Assembly: GCA_963556255.1 (NCBI GenBank)
Contig: OY744617.1
Location: 22,486,668-22,550,667 of the forward strand
Origin: Allolobophora icterica
Taxonomy: Eukaryota > Annelida > Clitellata > Crassiclitellata > Lumbricidae
Direction: 5' to 3'
Length of the DNA: 64,000 nt
A program made the translations under genes and the position numbers. This document shows positions 12,279 to 24,200 of the stretch, piece after piece; position 1 is the stretch's first letter; the number at the start of each line of letters is the position of its first letter. The notes under the pieces are model-generated. The model saw only the letters and a list, made by a program, of their open reading frames with translations. It did no database searches and had not been told where the DNA came from.

Positions 12279-15200
12279 TCATGCTTTTTGTGTTGCCAAA
12301 CTCTGTCCATCCAGACTGTAGACGAACGCGTGAGCTAGCAGCCTGTCCGCCGACCATCGTTCCGTTTTGTTCTTGGGAAAACAAGAAAAGACAAAGGAAT
12401 TGGCCAAGTCTGAAGTGCCAACTGGTGCAGAATAAAATGGAAAACTGTGACTGACGATTTTGGAAACGATGTTCGAGCCAGTCAGCTCATGCCACGGTGG
12501 TTTTCCAGTCAGCATTTCGATTACAGTGCATCCTAGACTCCTAAAAACAGATCAGTCACAAAAACTGTCATCATCATCACCACATTCTTCACCACAGCTT
12601 AACCACCAATAACATACTCTTCCTTCTCCTCTTAGTTACTTGTACTGTCATTTTTAATAACGCTGCACAGATGAAACACTGGTCCATCTCTCAACAGAAC
12701 TGTTGACAGAGGTGTGAAACAAATGAACCTATCCTACCTTACTATGGTATTACATCCACTATGCAGCTGTATAAGTATAAGGTACAGTATGTTACACGTC
12801 TTGTGCTATTCTATGGCCATGGTTTTCCCATAGACTGTGTTATAGTGATTCGTTGTTTTTCATGTTCAAATGACTTTGAAACCCAATACATCCTTTGTTT
12901 CTCAACCTCTCAGTTGATCAACAGGTCCAGATCATCTTCAAAATACATCTAGATCAATTTCCAAAATACACCATTGCTTGGCTTTATACGGGAGAAAAAA
13001 GCTCAACACAAACATCAACATATAGATCTCATTGGTAGTGTGCTTTGTCTGTAACTGAAAGATTCTGGGTGTAGACAATTCTGTGCAGATTCCGTGTAAC
13101 AAGCACGGAAATTGTTCATGCACGCTTGCTTCTGTCACAATTTGGTATTGACATATCAAATTGCTTTATTTATTTTACTAACAAACACAACAGAACATGA
13201 ATCTCTCACCAGATGTCTGCCTTGCGTCCATAGTTATTGCCACCGCCCTCAATGACCTCTGGGGCCAAATAGTGCAGAGTTCCGATCCAAGGCGTACCGG
13301 TGCCTTTTGAAAATTTTCCTACAATAGTCTGCAGTCGTTTCAACGTTCCAAAGTCGCTCAGCTTTATATTTCCATCGTGATCACGAAGAATATTTGATCC
13401 TACAATATAATACCACTTTTTATCATACAGAGGACTTTTTCTAATGCTAATTAAAAATGTCTAGGTACTTCATAACTCTGCCACTGCTTGTACTCTGGCA
13501 GTGCCAGTCCCAAGCCTGGAAAAAGGAGGGCAACGCTAATGATCTTTGTTATTACACAGTGTCGTTAAACTGAAACTACTAGCTACTTCAGACAAATCGT
13601 TGACAAAGTTCAGAATTTAAAACTTATCTTTCATAATAAGCAAGCAGAGTTATTCTTAAAGTGTGTCAAAACATTTAGGATATTTTAAACCTGATGTAAA
13701 CTGATCATAGAACAATCTAACTGCTGATGAAATTAAGCAGTGAATGGCTAAGAGTTTACTTATCTTAGTTTAACAGGCAAAACTATCAAAACAATTAGGC
13801 CTTCTAATATAGATCTGTTAGTTCTTCATGTATTTATATGTGAATGTATAGATCCTCACAGTTGCATAGCACTCATCTCATGAACAGAAATGTGATTTTT
13901 TAAATAGTGAAGAAAGACACATTAATAAAAAGCGTAAATTACCTTTGATGTCCCGGTGGACAATCTTGAGATCATGCAGGAAAACAAGACCTTCTAATAT
14001 CTGTCTACAGTAGCGACGGCACACCTGTTCGGTCAGTGGACCGTACTCCCTGATCTGGTCAGTAACTGACCCCTACAGTGGACATACTGCACATGATAAA
14101 GTAAGAAAAGTACAGCAAGCCAAGGTAAAGGTACGGTGAACAATGTAAGGTAACGCACATTTGGTAAGCTAGTGTGATAATAATAATAATAATAATATAA
14201 TTATATTCTCTATTATTTCAAACCGACAAACGCAGTAAGATTACATTGAAACATGAAAGTACAATCAAGATCTTAACTAAACACACGGTTTGGCAGCCAT
14301 GCAAGGCGCCGCCCTAGAGGGGGGTTACGGGAGTCGATCCGCGTACCTTATGCTCTCCTGGCCATGAGTGTTACCACTACTTTATCCCCCTCAATTTATG
14401 TATGTAGCACAATGATTCCACCAATGAAAAAGGAAAGGGGTCCATACACGAACCAATACTATGACTAACTGCTGGAATGTACAGTTCAAATCCAGAATAA
14501 CAGGATTCAAAGCTCTGTTTATTGAAAGCAGCTACTCTGTAATAAAGCAAACATGCCCCAGACGCGTATATATATATTATATTATATATATATATATATA
14601 TGTCCGCAAAGGTTCACCAGTCACTCTAATTCAGAGTAAAACGGGGAGGCGACCTGACCGACGTCTCTGATGAGCGTAGACTCGGATCCGACCTGGGCTG
14701 GTGAACCAAAGTCCTCCGTGCCCACCTTCTCGTGGTGCGGACCGTTAGTACCCTTCCTAGGAAGGGGAACGAACGGGCACGGCAGGCAAAACCAGGGGAA
14801 GGCAATGGCAAACCACCCCTGTTAACTTGCCAAGAGAATCGTCATGAGAACTGGTATGAATTTGGCGGAACTAAGGGACTTGTCATCGAATAGGAAACAA
14901 TGGAGAGTGTTCACAAGGACGATCGCTAGAGCTCCACGAGCTGACAGCACAAGGTGATATATATATACACTGTGAGCCATAAAAAACCGGGCCACTTTAT
15001 GTTTAGCTATATCGCGGTCGGTATTTTAAATTTTTTTATAGTTTTTGTGTCGTTTGAAAGAAAAATTAAATCTCTACGATTTACTTATTTACTTGCGCGG
15101 ATGACGTCATATCCGTTTCGCAGCATAATGTAAATAAAGTTGATGGTTGAAAATTTGAGTTAAAATTTTAAAATGTTGAGTTTTGAGGATAAAATTTTAA

Positions 15201-18200
15201 TTAAAAATCTGCGGGAATGCAAAAATTATTCTTCTAGACGATTAATTAAGGAGTTTCCGAACAAGAATTGGAAAAGAAAAACATTAGATGACTTTCTGCG
15301 AAAGTTGAGAACTACCGGTTCAGTTGAACGCGCTGCGGGAAGTGGTCGGCCAAAATCGTCGCGAACTGAAGATAATATCGCCGCCGTCAATGAATTGGTT
15401 CAGAGCCAGGAAGACAAGCCTAAAACACATCTTTCAACCAGACAAATCGCGAGAGAGCTGAATCTTACACAAACGACGGTCAGACGCATTATTCATAACG
15501 ATTTGGAACTGAAATGCTTAAAAAGACGACGGGCTCAGGAACTGACCACCGCTAATCGTCAATCTCGTTTGGTACGAGCTAGACAATTGCTGCAGCGTTT
15601 CTCAGTATCGGATGTCGGTTTCATTTTCTTCACTGATGAAAAGTTATTTACAGTTGCTGCGCCGTCAAACACTCAAAACGATCGTCTTTATGTGCCTCGT
15701 TCAGTGTCAAAGAAACAGATTTCATCAGACCGTCTGTTGCGTACCAAGACAACATTCAGCAAGTCGCTCATGGTTTCCGTGGGAATTTCGAAACTCGGTC
15801 GCACAGAGGTTATATTCGTTGACCCGGGAGCCAAAATCAATGGCCAATATTATCGAGACGTGATGCTAGCACAACATTTGTTGCCACAAATGCGCCACAT
15901 TGCTGGCGACATGTTCATTTTCCAACAAGATTCAGCTCCGGCGCATCGGGCTCGTGAAACAATTGAGTATCTGTCTCGCAATGCACCATACTTCATAGGG
16001 CCAGAGATGTGGCCACCCAATTCGCCTGACCTAAATCCACTCGATTATTCCATCTGGTCCATTATGGAACAGCGCGTGTACCAACAGCGCATTCAGAACA
16101 CTGATGAACTTCGGCAGTGTCTCGTATCCGTCTGGAACGATCTGGAACAACATCTTATTGACACTGCAATTGATCAGTGGCGACGTCGCTTGGCAAAATG
16201 TGTACGTGAAAAAGGAAGTCATTTTGAACACAAACTTTAAACAAATAAAGGCACTGAAGAATTGTTTGCATTTAAGTAGTAAAAATGCAGCATTTATCGA
16301 TTCTCACGTGTTTTTTAGTGTCTTCAGTTTCGCAAGACAAGTTTAGCATACATGTAGGACTAAATCGATAATGTTTATTTCTGCTCTTTAGAGTATTGAT
16401 TCCTGTTTAAAATAATGCAAAAAGTGTAAAAATCGATAAAGAAATGACAGAGATATAGCTAAACATAAAGTGGCCCGGTTTTTTATGGCTCACAGTGTAT
16501 ATATAAAATTAATTTTGAACAGAGTTCAGGGCCTCGTTAGTGCAATGTGTCTGACATGTTACATGCTATTCTAACACTAATCAATTGTAAGATATGGTGG
16601 GATGATTGCAAATTTAATGCATGCCTCTTCCTACAACAAAATTCAAACACCATTGAAATATTGTGAACTCATATCTTTTCAGGCTTCTTTGTAGCTAAGC
16701 TAAACTTGGGCATCACTTTTTAGCTCTCCTTTGCATTTTCTCTATATTCTACATGTATAGCTTCAGAAATGGATTCCCTGCTTGGACATGAAGTTCGAAA
16801 TGTGGCCTGAATAGTGATATACACATCCTATATTCTCATCCTTGCTTACTGCCATGCTCTCAAAGCCCCACGTGCCCTTTTAGCTACATGCATTTGAAAC
16901 AAGAGATTAGGTGGGTGTGTCGAAGAGCATGCAAACTAACCCCAGTAATGTATTCCATAAAGATAGAGAGAATGTGACCGTCATCATGGCTGCCGTAGTA
17001 CTGAATGATTCTGTCATGGCGAAGACCTTTCAGCAACTGAATATCGCATTCCAGATCTTTCACTTCCTAAACAAAAGAAAAATACCATTACATGTGCTTC
17101 AGAAGTTAATTCACACTACACACCAGTTGTGACAATACTAGCCAGACAAAGTACACATAACAATGGCAGAACTTATTTTGTGTAAATAGTAACAGTCATA
17201 GGCATAAAATGTCTAGTACTAAAGTAGTCACTGTGGCCTTTCAAAGTAATTGACTGTGACCTTTCAAAGTAATTGACTGTGGCCTTAATTGACTGTGGCC
17301 TTTCAAAGTAATTGACTGTGACCTTTCAAAGTAATTGACTGTGACCTTTCAAAGTAATTGACCGTGGCCTTAATTGACTGTGGCCTTTCAAAGTAACTGA
17401 CTGTGACCTTTCAAAGTAATTAACCGTGGCCTTAATTGACTGTGGCCTTTCAAAGTAACTGACTGTGACCTTTCAAAGTAATTGACCGTGGCCTTAATTG
17501 ACTGTGGCCTTTCAAAGTAATTGACTGTGGCCTTTCAAAGTAATTGACTGTGACCTTTCAAAGTAATTAATCAACACTGCTTGGCACCAGATTACAACGA
17601 ATGTGCTCAGACAACAGATAGTGTAGGAAGGAAAACTGGTAGTCAGCTCCATTCCTAGGGGGCAGCAGCATAGAATTCTAGATGGCCAACGACAGCATTG
17701 CAGTCTGCAGGGAGAGATTTAAGGAGAAACTAGTGCTTGAAGGTAGGACAGGCCAGTTCACATCTTAACCTGCATTCTACATGCAGCCAGTACAGCTAAA
17801 ATAGCTATCTATCTGACTGAAATAGACATGTGCATTTTGGAAATGTATGCTGAGTAGAACCAAAAAAGAAAGTGCTTATCCCATGGTCCTGAGACAATTG
17901 TGCTAATAATTGTGCTCTTACGCCTATCAACTAGCAAGGGAAACATTCCAGATTGCCAAAGGTCCAAATGTCATGGAATAGAGTAAGAAATGGAATTTGG
18001 GAAATATAGCAAGCTACGAAGTTAACAGCAAGCCTGGTTGTACCTTAGCAGCTCGGTCATCTGTAGTTGCAATCTCCACTATCTTTGCTGCCATCTCTCT
18101 TCCAGTTTCCTCTTCATAACACAGAACCACCTTACCCACAGGACCAGAACCAAGTGATCGACCTCTCTTCCAAGTCGCTGCAAGATGAAAAGGAGCAATT

Positions 18201-21200
18201 CTACCATTATTTCTAAATTCAGTTAAATCACATTTCAGAAGTCCTGCAAGTCCACTTGCTTCCTTTTTGAAAGTGCTCTGCATAAATTTAGTTATTATTC
18301 TTAGTACTTAATAAGTAAATGCTTATAATTATGTGTAAACACATTAGCTAACAGTATAATGATGATGATGCTGTGCTTTACTTCAGTATGCATTCTCAGC
18401 CGTTTGTGCAACAGTTATCAGGTTTGCTAGTGCAACTCTACACTCAGCGCCGGCCTTAGGATATTTCGGGCCCTGTGCAGAGTATGCTGCACGGGCCCCC
18501 ATGACACAAGTCAAATAATTGTTTGCCATTGCTAATAATTTTATTGATCTTTAAATAAAAAAATAAATTACATAAACTTGGAAATTTTGACAAAAATACG
18601 TATACATATAAATATTATATATACATACACATGTGTATGTAAAATAATAAGCCATAAAAAATGAATTTCTTGCAACTGTAAGAGAAAAAATTTAAAAAAA
18701 GAGTGCCGTATGGACCTGTCAGAGTCATGAATTAGGTTACGAGGATGGGTCGAGGTAAGGTGGGGCAACTGAGTTCAAACAGCCCAATGAAGTGCTCTAT
18801 TCTGAGCACTAGCCATACATACTAAGGTCGTCTAGATAAGAGGTCCTTAACCTTATTGAAACAAACTAAATTGCTTGTACCATTTGACTTCTATTTTTTT
18901 TGACAAAAGAGAAGATTTAATCGAAGCCATACTAAAATTATTAGGGTGTCTTGTTCATGTTAATTTTCTGGGACATTTTCGGGCCCCCATAAATTGCGGG
19001 GCCCGTGCGACCGCACGGTTCGCACGCCCCTAAGGCCGGCACTGCTACACTCTACACTGAAGTGCTACCGTTGGCCCAGTTAGCTACATTGGTTAGAGTG
19101 TAGGCTGTGTCCCACATTTGTCTGTGTAAGAGAGTGTGCGGATAGGGTTCGCCTCCCAAAGGTGGCTTATTTCAGAGATTTAAATCTCAGGCTAGCACGG
19201 TGCGTACACAGGGACCTTTGTACGGACCGTGCTAATTGGTGTGGCACCTATTCAAACGGGCAGCAGTGGTGAAGGATCTCACCCAACCAATTCACTGAAC
19301 ACTGAGTAGGGTCAAGGCCATACAGTCGCTATATAAAATCGTCTACATTTACATAAACTATCATCATTATATATACACTGTAATGTCTCTCAGCTGCAGG
19401 CCAATACCCTTACAAAATGAGAGAAAATCCGTATTGAAGAATTATTTTATTATGCATTATTTGTTACACCGCACAGCAGGTAAGTATGATGCAGCAAAAC
19501 AGAAAGCTATGCAGACTGATGGTGAGAGACGCACACTTGAGTGGTTTGTTGATTCGGAGGCTGCTGTTCGTGCTACCACTGCTGGTGATGCTGCCAAACG
19601 ATCCAGTTGATGTTGACGACAAAGTGGGTCGTCTTCCATGGCGTGGATATGTATATGGCGGAATGCTCTCTGCAACAGTAAATTATTGACACCAGCTGTA
19701 AACAAGAAACCAGTGCAAAGAGAATAACAGCCAACACCTCCAGCTTTTAGTCTGACATTAATTTGTTGAGCTCCACGTGTGGGTTGCAGAATGTTAAGAA
19801 ATAAGTAAGTAAGTAAGTAGCCTTTATTTGCATCTGACAAGTGCACGTGCATTACATGTATACAGTGATATACCGGTACATACATTTTTCAATCACTCAA
19901 TCAATCAATTTTCATTTATTCATTATACAGTTGTCACAGATGCAACTGTAACACTTAATGTCTAAAGCAATTTCTGCCAGTTATAGCAAATACAGTGAGG
20001 GGTACTAGATTGGTGGTCTTAGCTAACTCTCCTGGCTATTGATTCCTTGCTTACATGAAAGGTTACCAATTAATATACATTCTCATACAGTTAATAAACT
20101 ATAACAGAAGCAGGTTATAAAGTCACACATGCACAACTAATGTAGGCATATTCGTTTGTCTCCAATGACCAGCAAACTGTTCTAAGCATTTTTGATGCTG
20201 CATTGGTCTTGTTCTCCATTAAATACATCTCCAATAACTCGTGACTCTAACATGAATATAGCACAACAGACTAGAACCACATGTTGCCACTCAACAGTGG
20301 CAGGTAACAGTCTGCTTGGAAACTTTTTATAGCTGAAGAGCAAATTTTCCTCCTCAGAAACTAAATTCTTTGTCTTACCATGTGGTATGTTTTGCCGATC
20401 TCCAACAGGTTTAGTCTTTGGGTACGTTCCACTGTGGACCCTGTTACCAAGTGGACCAACTGAAAGACCAGAGACAGTTCCAGGTGCCGAACTACAAAAT
20501 AAACATATTCTAAGACAGGTAAACACAGGAAACTGAAGGAAAACTTAAGCAACAGTAGCTTGATTAGTGTAAGGAAATGTTTCAACTTTCTTCAATGCAT
20601 TCAAGGTTCAAAGATTCACTGATTCATGTGAACTTGAAAATTCAATGTCTAGCTATATAATGCTAATACTACAACAATACATCCATTCTGTACAGTTACA
20701 GCATTTCATATACGCCACTCACTAACACTTTAACGACGAGCTGCATCGGTTTCCCAGTCATTTTTAGTACACTCTCGTCGTTAAAGTGTTTAAAGTAAAT
20801 GCTAATCTCCAGCTCTCTTCAGCATCTAAAGCCTCAGTCATGGGAATCAGCTTTATTCATGGTACTTAGTCAAAGACATAATCAGAAAGACACTTACATC
20901 TTCACTGACTAGCTGCACATAAATTCATCACCGATTAGGAAAGTTAGGAAAGTAACAATAGCCCATCTCTCTGCTACTGGGAGCAGTTTTGACACTTTAC
21001 ATCAAGTGAGAATTCTGGAAGAGAGGCTGAGTCCGGTTAAGCAATGTTTTCATACTGAAACTTTACGAAGTTGTTGAAATGTTGCCATAATTGTTTCCAT
21101 TGTGCTGTTTTAACCTTCGGTCCGTTACAGGTTACAGTGTGTTATGTGAAAATTACAATCCGTTGTCAGCCCATGGATACCATAAGCAAAGGTCGCTTGG

Positions 21201-24200
21201 CAAGTGAAGTTCTAGTACTCGTACCAAAGCCTCAGTCATTAGATCAAACAATATAACCATTCATATAAGTTAAGTATGCATAACCACACTTCAATTAACA
21301 ATATCCATTTGATGAATTGAATAGATGTTTAATATATACTAACTGGGAGCTGGAAAAGCTGTCTATGCTGGATCGACTGTTTGATAAGGCACTGCCAACG
21401 CTTATCACCTGTAAAATTAAGAAGCAGAATCAGAGAAGATTCCCTGGGATACTATGCTGCACTTTTTTTCGCCATTGCGGCCACTTCAATTGGTCTACCT
21501 TGGTCTTGGTCACTGGCTATTTTCTGTGACTTCTGTCCATGGGCGTCTGGAGGGGGGTGCACAAGGGGGTGCATCTGTGCCCCTGGATTTTGCAAATATT
21601 TTATCAAAATAAAATCTTTTGATTATTATAGTTATTACAACAGTCCCAACACGATTTTCAATACGAAGAAACACTTAATTATTTAGGTAAAATCCTTGAT
21701 CATAATTTTTTTTCTATGCAAATTTTTTCTATGCAAAAGCGTCATTTTGCCCACCCACCCAAAAAAACTTTTTGCCCTCCTAAAAAATGTTGCACCCCCT
21801 TAAAAAATTCCTGCGGACGCCCATGCTTCTGTCCAATCATTAGTGTCAGTTAGATCTAAACTCAAGACTCGTCTATTTTAACTTGCTAACCCCCTGTTGT
21901 AACCTGATTTCTGATTTTCTAACCTATAGTTTTTTTAACAGTCTTCTCCAGTAAATTACAATATTTATGGTTTCATTTGAACCAGCCTATCAAGTGAGGA
22001 CTGTGCACTACGAAACGGCACAAGAGAAATAATTAGATAACATTAGATTCAATGCCAATTGGTGTAATACTACTCAAACCCTGTGAATATAAAAGGCTGG
22101 TCCATGGACTCCAAAAAAATTAAAATAACCGTATCCCCATGCCCATCACAGAATTTTAAATAACCATTGTGCATAAAAATCCCACTTCGAATCCACCATT
22201 TGACCTGCTTTTGAGGTTCTTAGCACCTCTTAACCCTTTAACGACAAGAGGGTTAGTTTTCCACACATTTTAGTGCACGCTCATCGTTAAAGTGTTAAGG
22301 GTTAAATAAACACCAAGATAAATACGTACGCTCACAAATCTGCTTACTGATAACTTACAAATCAAAAGTAGTCATCTCAGATCATATTTCTGCCTCAAAG
22401 AATGCACTTTCCGAGTATCTAGCTGTCCTCGTTTGAGGCAAAGATGCAATTAACCCCAAACAAAAGGTGAAGAATGCAGTGAACCTATCCCAATCTTCAT
22501 GCCATAGATGTGCTGAAAACTACGTAGACAAAATATTAAAACCAAAATAACACTAGATTCACAGAATCTTCTTAAATATTGCTCAAGAGCTTACATCGTC
22601 TTCTTCATCTGGAATGAACATTCCTTCACTGTACGAGGGACAGGACATGCTGTGCTTTGCCAGATTTTCCATCTGTGGAAGAGTTCCTGGCGGTGGAGAC
22701 TCGCGGTCGCCATGGCCACTGGCTAAACTAAGAACACCAGTCCAACTGTGATGACCACCACCGGACGGTACCTGAATAATAAATAAATTATTCTGATATA
22801 TATTAACATTTATTCAAAACTCTATAATATTCAGAACAAAAGAAGAGGAAGAAGAAGAGGAAGAGGATGAGGACGAGGAAGAGGAGGAAGAAGAAGAAGA
22901 GCAGTCACTTAAGCTAGCCCTGAGGCAGCCATGGTTATGAAGTGTTAGCGACTTCATTTTCTTAGTCTTGGCACATGAGGGCGGATGGCCAGTCCTCTCC
23001 CTCGCCATCTCATCTTCCCACCAACAGTGTACGGTCAGTGGACTCATTATAGCCGAGTTGAACAGAAAGGTAAGGATAAATATATGAAATGTGTATGTGT
23101 ACTTATAAAATTCCAAACATATTTTCTGTTGCAAGGCCACATTTGTGACTTTATTCCGTTTGCTTTGCTTTGTCTTGGACTTAATTCCATTCTGAAAGAC
23201 TGTTTTTACAGGCCTCTGATTCCACATCACTTATGTAAATGCAACTGTAAAGGCGCACGTTTTTATATAGCGGCCGTATGGCCTCGACCCTGCTCATTTT
23301 TCAATCAATTGATCGTGGAGATCTTTCACCATCGCCACCCGTTTGAATAGGCACCACGCCATTGAAGGTCCCCGTGTACAGACTGTGATAGCCCAAGATA
23401 TAAATCTCTGAAAGATGTTGTTCAACTCAACTGAATTTACAACCACACTTCTTTTTTTCTCTCATGTAAAGACAGTAAAGCACTCTATTCCTTGACCTCA
23501 ACCAAGCACTATATAAATCATCTTATTAATAATAATTATTATTATTATTTATTGTACATTACAAGTCAATATCTCATCCAGAGAAACCTAAGACTGTTGG
23601 GACATATCTGCAGAATGAAGGAGGAAAAAAAATTTAAAAGTTTGATTTTTGGAATAATGGAAGGCACAAACAAAAGGGGAAGAACTCACAGGGAATGGAC
23701 AGATGACATTGAAGAATGGTGCGGAGCAGTCTCCAGGAACCGAGCCACTCAGCACTGGACAGAACGGAGTGGAGAGACATTGTAAGGAAGGCATCACACA
23801 CCTATGGCGCTGAGCCCATGGTTATTGAATGAATGAACGAATCTCATGCATGCAAACGATAACAGTGAAAAATCCATCATTAGACAAGAATTGAAAGTCT
23901 ACAATACAATACCAGCGATTTCACAGACTGTCCCTCGGGCAAGACCAGCAAACGACAGCATTTCAGCGGGGCACCAGCATCAGAACGCTTGACCAGTGCA
24001 TCAAGGTCATTTTGACTTTGAATTTGAAGAGGAACCTAAGCAAAATTCAGTGGAAAACATTCTTAATTCATAGCATCTGCAGTTTATTGGTTTCAAAGTC
24101 CGTTTGAATTGGCCACATCTTCACCGCCACTAAAGCTAAGAAACTAACTGAAGCTGTAATAAAACATTTGAATAGACCACTTAAGAACCTCTCAGTAGTA

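Larger units (their letters stand above)
14968..16497 (+). mobile_element. Apparently intact Tc1/mariner-type transposon (1530 bp)
   Basis: Two 46-bp inverted ends are identical over their length (14968-15013 and 16452-16497; they start CACTGTGAGCCATAAAAAAC). TA dinucleotides flank both ends (14966-14967, 16498-16499), the mariner signature. Between them lies one uninterrupted transposase gene. Identical ends plus an open frame argue for recent insertion. It lies in a MAP3K intron, antisense to the kinase. Confidence 0.97.

Noticed and set aside
17224..17572. CRISPR-like array
   Set aside because: Units are contiguous without unique spacers and the genome is animal; it is a minisatellite.
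22814..23230. Poly-serine reading frame on the - strand
   Set aside because: It is produced by the GAA/GAG tail of a SINE; no splice or domain support.
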